The notes: generated from the letters alone by a model not told the origin. A DNA stretch of 20,877 nucleotides from Euryarchaeota archaeon UBA501 (GCA_002505685.1 DAVT01000136.1:4390-25266); one strand, 5' to 3'. Positions 1 to 8,299 are shown, counted from the first letter of the stretch. Program-made: numbers and translations.

Positions 1-7
1 ACATCGT

Positions 8-83
8 GGCTGCGGTGGTCTAGTGGTTAGGACGGTAGATTGTGGCTCTGCCACCCCGGGTTCAACTCCCGGTCGCGGCCCCA
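8..83 (+). tRNA. tRNA-His (GTG anticodon), CCA encoded
   Basis: The cloverleaf folds fully by eye. The acceptor stem pairs 9-15 with 73-79 (two G-T wobbles), and the extra G at 8 pairs with the discriminator C at 80, which is the G-1:C73 identity pair of histidine tRNA. The D arm is 18-33 with GG at 25-26. The anticodon stem pairs 35-39 with 47-51; the loop 40-46 reads TTGTGGC, giving anticodon GTG. The variable loop has 4 nt. The T arm is 56-72 with a TTCAACT loop. CCA is encoded at 81-83. No intron is present. Its last base directly abuts the stop codon of the convergent ribA gene at 84. Confidence 0.97.
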
Positions 84-707
84 TTAATCGATTCCAAGGT
101 CACTTTGCTCGATTTGATGTCCCATTCGATTTACCTTGGTTTCTAGATACGCGCGGTTTTCCTCACTGACACCCACGACCAACGGCATTCTCTGAGAAAC
201 AGTAATACCCAGTTCTTGCAAAGATTGTACCTTATCTGGATTATTTGTCAGTAAGCAAACGTCCTCGATACCAACTCCCCTAAGCATCTCTGCGGCTATG
301 GAGTAATCACGTGCATCTGCAGGATGGCCAAGCATCAAATTTGCATCCAACGTGTCTGCCCCCTTGTCCTGAAGATTGTAAGCTTGTATTTTCGCATGCA
401 ATCCGATACCTCTGCCTTCTTGGCGCAGATAAAGCAAGCAACCCCAGCCATGATTCTGTATCGTTTCAAGTGCGGCATCCAATTGTGGCCCACAATCACA
501 ACGGGATGAGGAGAATGCATCCCCCGTGAGACACTCGGAATGGAGTCTGACCAAAACGGGATCGGGACCACACATTTCACCAAGTGTTAGAGCAACATGA
601 TCGAATCCTGTTTGTTCATCATGGAACACACGAATGCGAAATTCACCGTGTAGTGTTGGCAACCTAGCGTCAGCAGGCACGTCTTTTTTCTCAATTATCG
701 ATGTCAC
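84..707 (-). CDS. ribA: GTP cyclohydrolase II
   Basis: It opens the imidazole ring of GTP, the first committed step of riboflavin synthesis, giving 2,5-diamino-6-ribosylamino-pyrimidinone phosphate. The 207-aa length is that of a stand-alone RibA, with no fused RibB domain. Visible motifs are VRLHSECLTGD with zinc ligand Cys59, SSRCDCG with Cys70 and Cys72, the catalytic YLRQEGRGIGL block (93-103), GADTLDAN (116-123) and LLTNNPDK (152-159). The start is GTG at 705-707, supported by a perfect AGGAGG (minus strand, 715-720) 7 nt upstream. The gene follows the TusA-like gene with 2 nt between them, so the two are probably cotranscribed and translationally linked. Many archaea use GTP cyclohydrolase III (ArfA) for this step, so a bacterial-type RibA is notable here. 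Confidence 0.96.
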   Translation of the reverse strand: MTSIIEKKDVPADARLPTLHGEFRIRVFHDEQTGFDHVALTLGEMCGPDPVLVRLHSECLTGDAFSSSRCDCGPQLDAALETIQNHGWGCLLYLRQEGRGIGLHAKIQAYNLQDKGADTLDANLMLGHPADARDYSIAAEMLRGVGIEDVCLLTNNPDKVQSLQELGITVSQRMPLVVGVSEENRAYLETKVNRMGHQIEQSDLGID

Positions 708-709
708 TG

Positions 710-949
710 TTATTCCTCCTTTCGTATGTAGTAGTGATATTCCCCTGCTTCTTCTTGCACACCCAGAAGTGAGTCGCCACTTCTATTCAATAGTGCTGGA
801 ATGTCGATTTTGGTTTCAGGATCATCCGTCATCACCAATAGGACTTCACCCTGAGACATCGTAGCCAATGTTCGCTTCGTTTCATGGACTGGAACAGGGC
901 AATGAAAACTGAGTACGTCAAGCGTGATGGACACTTGAACACCCTCCAT
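710..949 (-). CDS. TusA/SirA-like sulfur-carrier protein
   Basis: This is a small cytoplasmic protein of the TusA/SirA/YedF family, which carries persulfide sulfur on a conserved Cys for tRNA thiolation, molybdenum cofactor or other sulfur transfer. The CPxP signature is present as FHCPVPV, with the Cys at residue 17 of the chosen start. The fold order (beta strand, CPxP helix, beta, helix, beta) and the 79-aa length match the family. I chose the ATG at 947-949 because it puts CPxP at the usual distance from the N-terminus. An upstream in-frame ATG at 979 would add ten mostly basic residues and cannot be excluded; neither start has a clear Shine-Dalgarno site. It lies directly upstream of ribA. 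Which sulfur pathway it serves cannot be read from the window. Confidence 0.85.
   Translation of the reverse strand: MEGVQVSITLDVLSFHCPVPVHETKRTLATMSQGEVLLVMTDDPETKIDIPALLNRSGDSLLGVQEEAGEYHYYIRKEE
715..720 (-). promoter_or_regulatory. Shine-Dalgarno site of ribA
   Basis: AGGAGG on the minus strand lies 7 nt before the GTG start of ribA and just upstream of the TAA stop of the TusA-like gene. It decides the GTG start and suggests coupled translation. Confidence 0.85.
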
Positions 950-1033
950 GGTACGATGCGGTCGTCTCCCTATCTTCAATGCGACGGGAGTTTGAGGGGT
1001 GGGTTTGAAGCCTGAAGGGGTAGTACGGCAACT

Positions 1034-1957
1034 GTGCGAGAGAACCGGCGTGCTAAGGCGAAGGATGACCTTTCATGGGCTGAAGTTGGTGAAATGGCCT
1101 ATGGATACCTTCGGATTCCAGTGGCACTAATTTTGGTTGAAGTAATCTATTGGTGGGCAACAGAACCAGCGGCTAGTTTGGAACCACTACAAGTGTTCTT
1201 GGCGTGGCTTTGGGCCGGTTGTTCAAACCTGATATGGCCAGGTTCTGCAGAGCTGGTGTTCCACGGACCGTCGCAAACTTGGACTGGCGTAGATCTCATC
1301 GGTTCAGGATTCATCGGTGGAGAAGTCGCATTGTACATCGATGCTGAATGTGCTGGCGTCCATGAGGTCATGTTTCTAGGTACACTAATGCTACTGACCC
1401 CTGGTGTGGAATGGCAGATTCGAAAGCGATCATTGATAGGGATGGCTTTGATTGTTCAGTTTTTGAACTTCCTTCGTTTGTTAGCTTTGTACCCCATTGG
1501 GATGCAATATGGTGAAGGGCAGATGCATGAAATGCATGAATTCATTTTCCGGCAGGGTTTTCTGATATTGCTGGTTGTTTTCTGGTTTATCTGGTTCTTG
1601 ATGCTGGAGCGAAAGGGTCTACGCGATAAATCGGCCAAACCCGCGCTCTCAGATTTGAAGTCTTACACGCAAATCGAGTTGAGGGGATCTTTGCCAAAGG
1701 CCTCCTTGGTTGCACTCACATTTTGTGTATTGCTCGCAATTTGGTCCACGCATGAAGTGGCATTGAATGAAGATAACTTGCAATTCAAGGCCATCACAGA
1801 AGAATGTGAGGGAGGAGATTGTGAAAATAACGATGCGAAAGTATGGCCAAATGTTTGGGACCGTTCAGTGAGAGGATGGATTATTGCCGCGACGATTGGT
1901 TTACTCGCAATTGTGAAAATTAAACCGGAAGAATCCGACTTATGTGAGGAGGAATAG
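1034..1957 (+). CDS. Archaeosortase/exosortase family membrane protein
   Basis: This is a polytopic membrane cysteine transpeptidase of the exosortase/archaeosortase superfamily. Known members cleave a C-terminal sorting signal of surface proteins and attach them to lipid. The expected catalytic set is visible: Cys106 in AECAGVHEV, Arg148 in NFLRLL, and His165 or His168 in MHEMHEF, each at or inside a membrane segment. Hydrophobic spans lie near 27-41, 52-66, 110-123, 133-155, 174-191, 222-236 and 282-296. The region after about 195 is an extension: a cytoplasmic basic stretch, a TM, an acidic loop with C258 and C263, and a final TM. The start used is GTG at 1034; ATG at 1094, preceded by GGTGA, is an alternative that loses no catalytic residue. 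The stop codon abuts that of the convergent helicase. No substrate with a recognisable sorting signal is seen in the window. The subfamily is not assigned. Confidence 0.85.
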   Translation: MRENRRAKAKDDLSWAEVGEMAYGYLRIPVALILVEVIYWWATEPAASLEPLQVFLAWLWAGCSNLIWPGSAELVFHGPSQTWTGVDLIGSGFIGGEVALYIDAECAGVHEVMFLGTLMLLTPGVEWQIRKRSLIGMALIVQFLNFLRLLALYPIGMQYGEGQMHEMHEFIFRQGFLILLVVFWFIWFLMLERKGLRDKSAKPALSDLKSYTQIELRGSLPKASLVALTFCVLLAIWSTHEVALNEDNLQFKAITEECEGGDCENNDAKVWPNVWDRSVRGWIIAATIGLLAIVKIKPEESDLCEEE

Positions 1958-3385
1958 TCAGTTTGCAATCTTTGCATTGACTTGTGTTCCACCAATTGAT
2001 TTCCCCTTCAATGCATCGAGAGTATGTTGGGCCTTCTCCCTATGGATTTCAACAACTGCATTTGAGCCATCGGCCGAAATTTTCCCAATCGCCAAATCGG
2101 GCAAACGCGCCTGCTCCCGCACGAAATCATGAATTGACAAATTGGATGTTTCAGTGGTTGTGATTTGGATCGGAACCATGCCGAAAACATCTGCGCTTTC
2201 TCCCCAATCCATCTGTTTTCGCACAGGATCTCGATCGACACCCTCTGGTAATTCGGGAGCCTCAACCTCTTCGACAACCATATTCCATGTCGAGATGATT
2301 TTCGTCATATTGGGTGCGTCCTCACCAGATACGAAGGACCAAGCTGTTCCCTTACGGCCCATACGGCCGGTGCGACCAATTCGATGTACGTATGATTCTG
2401 AATCATCGGGTATGTCGTAGTTAATCACCATCGTTACACCATCTACATCCAGTCCTCTTGCAGCAACATCTGTTGCTATGATGACCTTTGTTTTTCCATC
2501 GCGGAAATCATTGATGATTCTTTCACGCTTATTTTGGGCCATATCTCCGTGCAAACCTGTTGCTGAAAATCGGTGGCGGTCTAGGCGTTCAACCAAGAGG
2601 TCGACCATTCGCTTCGTGTTTGAGAAAATGATGACTTGGTCTTCTTTTGATAGATTCACCATAAGACGACCTAGTACCCACAATTTGTTCGCCCGACCGA
2701 TTCGGACCATGAATTGGTCGATTTCGGGGACTTCGACGTCCAAATCATCGCTCATCACGTGTTCAGCATCGGAAATGAATTCATTGGCGGCTTCGAGAAC
2801 CTCCTGTGGGAAGGTTGCTGAGAATAACAGAGTTTGCTGGCGATTGTTCAAGCGCTCCAAGCACCATCGGATGTCTGGGAAGAAACCCATGTCAAGCATG
2901 CGATCTGCTTCGTCAAGGGCAAAGTGAGTGATTCCATCCAAATTGATGTGACCTCTCTTTGTCATATCGATTACACGCCCAGGTGTACCGACGATGATAT
3001 CGCAACCAGAATCCAAAACCTTGGCCTGTTTTTCAATATCCGTACCACCGTATACTGTGACCATTTTCAGGCCCTTATCTCCCTGAAGCCATTGCATCTC
3101 TTCACTGACTTGTGTAGCAAGTTCTCGAGTAGGACAGAGGACCAAACCCTGTGTTTGACCGGTGGGCTGACAGTTTTCGATGATGGGGATGCCGAATGCA
3201 ACTGTTTTACCCGAACCTGTTCGGGCTTGACCCACAATATCGTTCCCATTTCTAGCAAGAGGGACGGACTCCGCTTGAATTGGGGTGGCGAACTCCCAGC
3301 CTTTCTCGGAAATCGCCTTTGCGATACTCGGGGACAAGTCCCAATCCGAGAACCGGACGTTTGAATGTGCGTTAGAAGCAGACAT
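1958..3385 (-). CDS. DEAD-box ATP-dependent RNA helicase with DbpA-like C-terminal domain
   Basis: This is an ATP-dependent RNA helicase, probably acting in ribosome assembly or RNA remodelling. All core motifs are present (475-residue numbering): Q motif with Gln37, ARTGSGKT (54-61), PTREL (85-89), TPGR (134-137), DEAD (158-161), SAT (189-191), IIFSNT (252-257), TDVAARGLD (305-313) and HRIGRTGR (334-341). Residues about 404-473 resemble the DbpA/CsdA RNA-binding domain; in DbpA it binds 23S rRNA, but the target here is unknown. I use ATG at 3383-3385, because an upstream in-frame ATG at 3448 would overlap the preceding 71-aa gene and the Q motif already lies close to the N-terminus from 3385. 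It follows the 71-aa gene by 14 nt, which suggests an operon. Its stop abuts the stop of the archaeosortase-like gene. Confidence 0.95.
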   Translation of the reverse strand: MSASNAHSNVRFSDWDLSPSIAKAISEKGWEFATPIQAESVPLARNGNDIVGQARTGSGKTVAFGIPIIENCQPTGQTQGLVLCPTRELATQVSEEMQWLQGDKGLKMVTVYGGTDIEKQAKVLDSGCDIIVGTPGRVIDMTKRGHINLDGITHFALDEADRMLDMGFFPDIRWCLERLNNRQQTLLFSATFPQEVLEAANEFISDAEHVMSDDLDVEVPEIDQFMVRIGRANKLWVLGRLMVNLSKEDQVIIFSNTKRMVDLLVERLDRHRFSATGLHGDMAQNKRERIINDFRDGKTKVIIATDVAARGLDVDGVTMVINYDIPDDSESYVHRIGRTGRMGRKGTAWSFVSGEDAPNMTKIISTWNMVVEEVEAPELPEGVDRDPVRKQMDWGESADVFGMVPIQITTTETSNLSIHDFVREQARLPDLAIGKISADGSNAVVEIHREKAQHTLDALKGKSIGGTQVNAKIAN

Positions 3386-3399
3386 CTGTGTCAGCTCGT

Positions 3400-3615
3400 T
3401 CAGAAGGTCTCCGCTTCGTGCATTTCCTTCTGCAATTCGCCCATCCAATACTTCTCACAGTTTTCCCGGGTCAAAGCGACCTTCTTCTGGCGTACATGCT
3501 CCCGGATGTATTGGCGGAACTTTAGCGCCTTGGTACGGTTGACACCTTTTGGTGTAATTCCGTCCCATAAATTGCTGAACTGTTCTCGCTTTGTGTCGAA
3601 CTCCTCGTCACTCAT
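3400..3615 (-). CDS. Small charged hypothetical protein (71 aa)
   Basis: I do not recognise a family. The protein is soluble, highly charged and mostly helix-prone, with a single Cys and no signal peptide or membrane span. The start ATG at 3613-3615 has GAGGA about 6 nt upstream. A TTAAAG sequence about 35 nt upstream of the start, on the minus strand near 3650, could be a TATA-like element. It ends 14 nt before the DEAD-box helicase start on the same strand, so it is probably the first gene of a two-gene unit and might be a helicase partner; that role is inference from position only. Confidence 0.6.
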   Translation of the reverse strand: MSDEEFDTKREQFSNLWDGITPKGVNRTKALKFRQYIREHVRQKKVALTRENCEKYWMGELQKEMHEAETF

Positions 3616-3664
3616 GCGGATTCCTCGGCGTCGGCGACCTTGCGCCCCTCTTTAACCGTGCCGA

Positions 3665-3679
3665 CTCCCCTACGGGGAG
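3665..3679 (-). terminator. Triloop hairpin 7 nt after the HEAT gene stop
   Basis: This is a perfect 6-bp inverted repeat, CTCCCC / GGGGAG, with a 3-nt loop (TAC on plus, GTA on minus). It begins 7 nt after the stop codon of the minus-strand HEAT-repeat gene. No T-run follows on the minus strand, so it is not a classical intrinsic terminator. It may mark a processed or terminated mRNA 3' end. Confidence 0.45.
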
Positions 3680-3686
3680 GATTTTC

Positions 3687-5006
3687 TCAAACAAACTCAT
3701 CGCGACCTTCGTCAAAATCATCACCGTAGAAGATTTCATCCTGGGTCGGACGCCGAACTGAGTCAGTACTTTTCACGGGTTTTTCGACTTCCTTTTGGGC
3801 GGAAATTTCCTTCTCTTTCAAGGGAGGTAAAGCCAGCGAACCCTCGTCGCGCTCAACCTTTTCCGCGGGTGCTAAGAAGGCGTTCTTCTCAGCCTCGGTA
3901 CCCTCTAGTGATTCATCAATCATCAATTCCTGAAGGAGGGATTTAATTTCTGAATCAGTTTCTTGATGCAGCAGTTCTGATGCCATGATTCGAACTTCTG
4001 CATCAACCATGATTATGGGTAGCATCTTGATGCAAGAAAGTCGTATGTTTCTGTCGGAATGTCTTGTTCCATCTGTAATCAAACGCTGCATTCTAAATGA
4101 ATTTGGATCTAACTTTCTAGAAGCCTTTAATGCGGATTTGCGAACTTGTTCATCCTCATCGAAGAAGGCGATTTCAAGAGCGATTTGGGTCACCTTAGGC
4201 GCGTGATCAGCGAGTGGTAGGAGGGAACGAGCGGCATGCCTGCGAACGACTACCGCTTCATCTTGCAAACACCAACCGACCAAGTCCCACAATGTGGCTG
4301 ATTTGTGCTTGGCCAAGCGAGGTAGAAGTGCGGCTGCCAAACCTCTCAGAGTACCTTCTTCTTCGCGAATCAATTCATCAATGTGTAGTTCTGCCACTTC
4401 GGGCCAACTATCGGCGACTTGCTTGAGTGCCTCGAATGCTGAGCGTTGACGGTGTTTTTCTTGAGAACGTAATTCTCTACGCAGCGTTTCCTCGGTTGCG
4501 GAGGGGAATACTGGAGCAACGATTACAAGACATTTCTGAGCAATTTTTTGAACTTCAGGGTCGATGTCTTCCAGCAATTCATGCAGATGTTCAAAGAGGG
4601 ATTCGGAGTGCTGAAGAGCACAGTAAGGGAGGCTTTCCAAACCGGCGATTCTCAATCGAGTATCCAAATGCCCCAACGCAGATTCGAGTGCCCTATGTGC
4701 TTCTTGCTGATTTTTCCCGCGTACCCTCGGTAGGGCACGTATTGCGTCAGTCCTTCTGAGAAGACGCTCCTTATCTTTCCAGATTACAGATTCCACCTCG
4801 ATCTCGCCATTTGCCAAAGGCAAAATTCGATCCAATGGAATCGCGTCCCATGCCCCTTCACCAGGTCGATAAGCCAATTCCAAACCGTGGGACCTCTTGC
4901 GGCCTGTGCTCAGAGGTTTGCCAGTCTTTGGATCGCGTGCAATATACTCTCGCATCATATCACCTACCGCACTTCCGACCTCTTCAAAGCCATCGCTCGG
5001 GGGCAC
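3687..5006 (-). CDS. HEAT-repeat protein with acidic C-terminal tail
   Basis: This is a predicted cytoplasmic alpha-solenoid scaffold. After about 75 residues with an RDPKTGKPLSTGRKRSHG stretch and a short beta region, residues about 85-370 are tandem helical pairs of HEAT/PBS-lyase type. Recurrent patterns include DPEVQKIAQKCL, DEAVVVRRHAARSLL, DEQVRKSALKA and DRNIRLSCIKML. The tail (about 375-439) is low-complexity and charged, ending in an acidic, aromatic segment (FYGDDFDEGRDEFV). No enzyme motif is visible, so a protein-binding adaptor role is the most that can be said. The start used is GTG at 5006. ATG at 4958 or 4955, the latter preceded by AGGTGAT that matches the archaeal anti-SD, are credible alternatives and would widen the divergent spacer to the DUF2240 gene. 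Confidence 0.85.
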   Translation of the reverse strand: MPPSDGFEEVGSAVGDMMREYIARDPKTGKPLSTGRKRSHGLELAYRPGEGAWDAIPLDRILPLANGEIEVESVIWKDKERLLRRTDAIRALPRVRGKNQQEAHRALESALGHLDTRLRIAGLESLPYCALQHSESLFEHLHELLEDIDPEVQKIAQKCLVIVAPVFPSATEETLRRELRSQEKHRQRSAFEALKQVADSWPEVAELHIDELIREEEGTLRGLAAALLPRLAKHKSATLWDLVGWCLQDEAVVVRRHAARSLLPLADHAPKVTQIALEIAFFDEDEQVRKSALKASRKLDPNSFRMQRLITDGTRHSDRNIRLSCIKMLPIIMVDAEVRIMASELLHQETDSEIKSLLQELMIDESLEGTEAEKNAFLAPAEKVERDEGSLALPPLKEKEISAQKEVEKPVKSTDSVRRPTQDEIFYGDDFDEGRDEFV

Positions 5007-5078
5007 GCAGGAATCACCAGTGCATGACCTTTGGCCCGAGATGATGAAGAACCGTATCCACTTGGAATTGTTGTTACC

Positions 5079-5645
5079 ATGGTTGAGGTTGCTGGTGAAT
5101 TCTCGGATTTGCAGATATTACTGGCTCTAACGTGGCAATCTTCTCCAGAAGAGAAAATCAAACCTGATACAATTTGTCGAATCTGGGCCTTTGACTTAGA
5201 CTGGTTCAACATGGAAACGGCAATTCGAGTGCGCGAAAATTTAGTCGAAAAAAATTGGCTGGATGTCACGCCTGATGGGATGAAACCTGGTGTGGACATA
5301 GATGGAGTTGACATCCCATTCGGTTGGTTGCCTACCATGAGATTTCTGGACAACCCACCCGTGGCACCAAAGCAATCTAGTAAGTCCGAGGGGACGGTGA
5401 AAACGTCAAAAATACAAGCGGTTGAGCAAACTGAGACTGCTGCAATCGATCCTGCAACGGCTCATATTACCACTCTATTGGACCAAATTGCGGAAGAATC
5501 TGGATTGGAGCGAAAAGAAGTCATGCGCAGGGCCCAGCGAAAACGTAGGGCACTGGGACCAGTTACATTGTGGATGGCGTTGTTACTTGTCGCGAGGGAA
5601 CAACATCTCTCCATGGCGAAGTTCATCCGCACAATCGCTGCTTAA
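5079..5645 (+). CDS. DUF2240 family archaeal protein
   Basis: This resembles DUF2240, a family of archaeal proteins with no known function. The match is by recalled pattern: an N-terminal winged-helix-like part with ICRIWAFDLDWFNMETA, a VDIPFGWLP motif ending that domain, a low-complexity linker (about 105-130 of the long form), and a C-terminal helical part with LLDQIAEESGLERKEVM and LLLVAREQ. No catalytic motif or membrane span is visible. I use ATG at 5079 because the only upstream in-frame start is a TTG at 5031 that would leave 24 nt to the divergent HEAT gene; the first 16 residues of the long form are therefore uncertain. Its TAA stop shares the palindrome TTAA with the convergent RND exporter gene. 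Confidence 0.75.
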   Translation: MVEVAGEFSDLQILLALTWQSSPEEKIKPDTICRIWAFDLDWFNMETAIRVRENLVEKNWLDVTPDGMKPGVDIDGVDIPFGWLPTMRFLDNPPVAPKQSSKSEGTVKTSKIQAVEQTETAAIDPATAHITTLLDQIAEESGLERKEVMRRAQRKRRALGPVTLWMALLLVAREQHLSMAKFIRTIAA

Positions 5646-8272
5646 TTCGTTGAAGAACCATTCTTCGCTTGGCTATCTAGTACCAAGAAAACAGGCAACA
5701 AGATGAGGGCCAAAATCAGGGAGAAGAAAACCGTGATTGCAGTGACCATGCCGAACTCTTGTACTACGGGCATTTGTGACATCAAAAGTACGCTAAATCC
5801 ACAAACAGTTGTACCTGCTGAAAGAACCAAGGCGACGCCTGTTGAAGCGTACATTTCACGCAGTCCAACCCAAACATCACCCTCTTTGGCCTTCATGGCT
5901 TCAAAACGACGCCAAACGTGGATCGAATAATCGATTCCAAGACCAATCGTCAAGGCAGTCACCATGACGGTCATGACGTTCCAATTTAGATTCAAAACTG
6001 CCATTGCACCCACGACCCATGTTGCTGCAATTCCAACTGGAAGTACGATGATTAGTGCTGGACCAATTCTGCGTGTCAGGGCCAGCAGTACAGTGAAACA
6101 AACTGCCAAACTGATCAATGTCGACTGGATTTGCGATTCTGTCAAACCATCCAGTACCGCTTCCAAACTGACGGTGTCTCCAGATACGTGCACATCCGCA
6201 TCAATCAAACCTGTGCTCGCGAAATTATCAACGGTGGCTCGGAAAGCCGCGAGTACTGCAGAACTATCACTGCTAGTTTTCACCTCAATGAGTACCTCCA
6301 TTCGTATAAACTGAATTTGATTATCCTCGCTGAAGGCAATCGATTTGTCGACGCGCTCGGCCCATGTTTCTCCCGTCAACGGATCTGCGACCGAGTCATT
6401 TTGGCTGAGTGAGTAAAGTGCTGCAGCAATCTCACCCGCACTATATTCTGGGGTCGTTTCCAACTCTCGATCTATGACAAGGTTGTATGTTAATCCAAAG
6501 TCCGAATCCCCTTGCACGGCATCGAACAATATGGGGTAAGGGCCATCATAAACAGGATGTATATTCCCAGCTGTAGAATGTGGAGAAACAACACCATTGG
6601 TTGATTCCAACCAATTGTCAAGTAGTTGGTTGGCAACTAAAAACGAAGCATCATCTAGAATTGAATCGCCACCTTCTGAAGGCTCCAAAAGGATGTAAAT
6701 TGGTTTCCATCCAGCCGCATCATAGGAATCATACAATGCATCTCGCCCCTCCATTACATCCATATCTTCATCGAGGAAATCGGTTAAATCGAACTCAGTT
6801 TCCAACTTCGCTGCTGCCATGATGACCGAACCGATGGTCAACAAAGCAACGACACCGATGACCTTGGCCTGATGCAGTTTTTGGAATCCGACCATGTAAC
6901 TACCAAAATTTCCGAAGCGCATCCACTCAATGTGCTTGGCATAAGCCGCTGATTCTCGCTCCATCACAACATGCAAGGCACCGACAAGCAACGTGGAAGA
7001 CGCGAAAGCGCAAAATACGCCGAAAGCCAAAGCAAAACCGAAATTTCTGAGGGGGGGTAGAGGGGACACAATGTTCGCAATGAAGGCTGCCATTGTCGTG
7101 ATTACGGCCAGTCCCAATGCCACTTTCAATGTGTCAAAACCTTTCAACCACGCCACACTTGCCTCATCACCTTCAGCTCTGAATGTGTTGTAGCGTCGTT
7201 GTAAGTGAATGCTGTAATCAATTCCCAAACCAAGAACCACCGGGGCGACTGCGACTTCTAGTATCGAAAATTGAATGCCTGCTAGAGCCATTCCACCATA
7301 AGTCCACACTAGGGCCGCTGAAAGTCCCACCAACGGGAACGCAACACCCCGAACCGAACGGAATGCAAGGGAGAGAAGAAGAACTACGATGATGACTGCA
7401 CCTGTCATCAACATCACGAGTTCTCCAACGGTACTCTTGTTGATGTCATGGCTGACCAAATCCAAACTTGTCGAATGGTAATCTAGGGTAGTGTTCTGAG
7501 AAATCTCATCTAACTGTTCCCTCAGTAATGCTTGGCGGATTTGACGCTCCGTATCCTCTAAAGTTGGATCAATCATGATGACCCAGAGGGTGCTTGATGC
7601 GACCGGATCAGCATTACCTGATGCATTGGCTGGATCTGACAAATAATCACATGTTGCATCGTAATTCAAGTCCCCATTCAACAAACTGTCTTGGATGAAT
7701 GCACCAGCAGCCAAGGCTCGATCGTCCCCCAATGCATCAGTACACTCAGTACCTTCATCGAGAACAGCATCGAGTAGATCAGCCCAACTTGAGTAATCAC
7801 TCAGTTTTGTGTCGTTCGCATCAGATTCATCGATGGAGTACTGTATGATATCTGGAGCTGCAATCACAGACTCGATGTAGTGTTGAGAAGATGCTGAATG
7901 ATTCATAATCGATTGAAGAGCACTTTGTTGAAGGTGCAGGCTATCCATACTCAGAACGTTGCCATTTGAATCGTCGGTAATGTGGATGAACATTGGCCGG
8001 CTTTCGGGAGGGAAGTGTTCAGACATCCGGGCTTCTGCCTTCTCCGCATCGGTTTCGGGAGCGAATGAAGATAAGTCTGTATCAAAATCTGGCAAATCAG
8101 GGAATAACTGTGCTCCAAGCGCAATTGTCAGTGCGAGAGATACAAACAGAATTGTGGTTGCTGACCTCTCAAAAATAGCCGGGTCGACGAGCGTATCCTT
8201 GGACGCCCCACCGCCACCCATGGGGTGGCGAGCCGAATTGGCTTGATAAGTGGAGGGGGGGCTAGATTTCAC
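5642..8272 (-). CDS. MMPL/RND superfamily exporter (876 aa)
   Basis: This is a proton-driven membrane exporter of the RND superfamily (MMPL/HAE3-like), a group that moves lipids and other amphiphiles. It has the duplicated RND plan: TM1 (about 38-56), ectodomain 1 (about 60-275), a TM bundle (about 283-435), TM (about 470-488), ectodomain 2 (about 490-712) and a second TM bundle (about 715-867). The RND signature GLGIDYSIH occurs twice, with Asp352 and Asp781 as the presumed proton-relay residues. Ectodomain 1 has two cysteines (177, 208), a likely disulfide; ectodomain 2 has none. The substrate is unknown. The start used is GTG at 8272. ATG at 8221, which lies in an inverted repeat, is an alternative that only removes a Ser/Pro-rich lead. 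No adaptor or outer-membrane partner is encoded nearby, as expected for archaea. Confidence 0.92.
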   Translation of the reverse strand: MKSSPPSTYQANSARHPMGGGGASKDTLVDPAIFERSATTILFVSLALTIALGAQLFPDLPDFDTDLSSFAPETDAEKAEARMSEHFPPESRPMFIHITDDSNGNVLSMDSLHLQQSALQSIMNHSASSQHYIESVIAAPDIIQYSIDESDANDTKLSDYSSWADLLDAVLDEGTECTDALGDDRALAAGAFIQDSLLNGDLNYDATCDYLSDPANASGNADPVASSTLWVIMIDPTLEDTERQIRQALLREQLDEISQNTTLDYHSTSLDLVSHDINKSTVGELVMLMTGAVIIVVLLLSLAFRSVRGVAFPLVGLSAALVWTYGGMALAGIQFSILEVAVAPVVLGLGIDYSIHLQRRYNTFRAEGDEASVAWLKGFDTLKVALGLAVITTMAAFIANIVSPLPPLRNFGFALAFGVFCAFASSTLLVGALHVVMERESAAYAKHIEWMRFGNFGSYMVGFQKLHQAKVIGVVALLTIGSVIMAAAKLETEFDLTDFLDEDMDVMEGRDALYDSYDAAGWKPIYILLEPSEGGDSILDDASFLVANQLLDNWLESTNGVVSPHSTAGNIHPVYDGPYPILFDAVQGDSDFGLTYNLVIDRELETTPEYSAGEIAAALYSLSQNDSVADPLTGETWAERVDKSIAFSEDNQIQFIRMEVLIEVKTSSDSSAVLAAFRATVDNFASTGLIDADVHVSGDTVSLEAVLDGLTESQIQSTLISLAVCFTVLLALTRRIGPALIIVLPVGIAATWVVGAMAVLNLNWNVMTVMVTALTIGLGIDYSIHVWRRFEAMKAKEGDVWVGLREMYASTGVALVLSAGTTVCGFSVLLMSQMPVVQEFGMVTAITVFFSLILALILLPVFLVLDSQAKNGSSTN
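8212..8230. repeat. Inverted repeat, 8-bp arms, 3-nt loop
   Basis: CGCCACCC (8212-8219) and GGGTGGCG (8223-8230) are perfect complements around ATG. It lies within the first codons of the RND gene as annotated and overlaps the alternative start codon at 8219-8221. It may be chance from Gly codons, but a second similar hairpin lies 70 nt away. Confidence 0.45.
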
Positions 8273-8299
8273 AATCGACAGAAAACTGCATCAAAAACG

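Noticed and set aside
2834..3364. Long open frame on the plus strand opposite the helicase.
   Set aside because: It is antisense to conserved helicase motifs and has no recognisable domain or SD.
3386..3448. Longer helicase N-terminus starting at ATG 3448.
   Set aside because: It would overlap the 71-aa gene by 49 nt and adds residues unlike the family; the Q motif is already near the N-terminus from 3385.
89..5941. A shared near-identical stretch TAATCGATTCCAAG at about 85-99 and 5928-5941.
   Set aside because: Both copies encode Leu-Gly-Ile-Asp on the minus strand in unrelated genes; a coincidence, not a repeat element.
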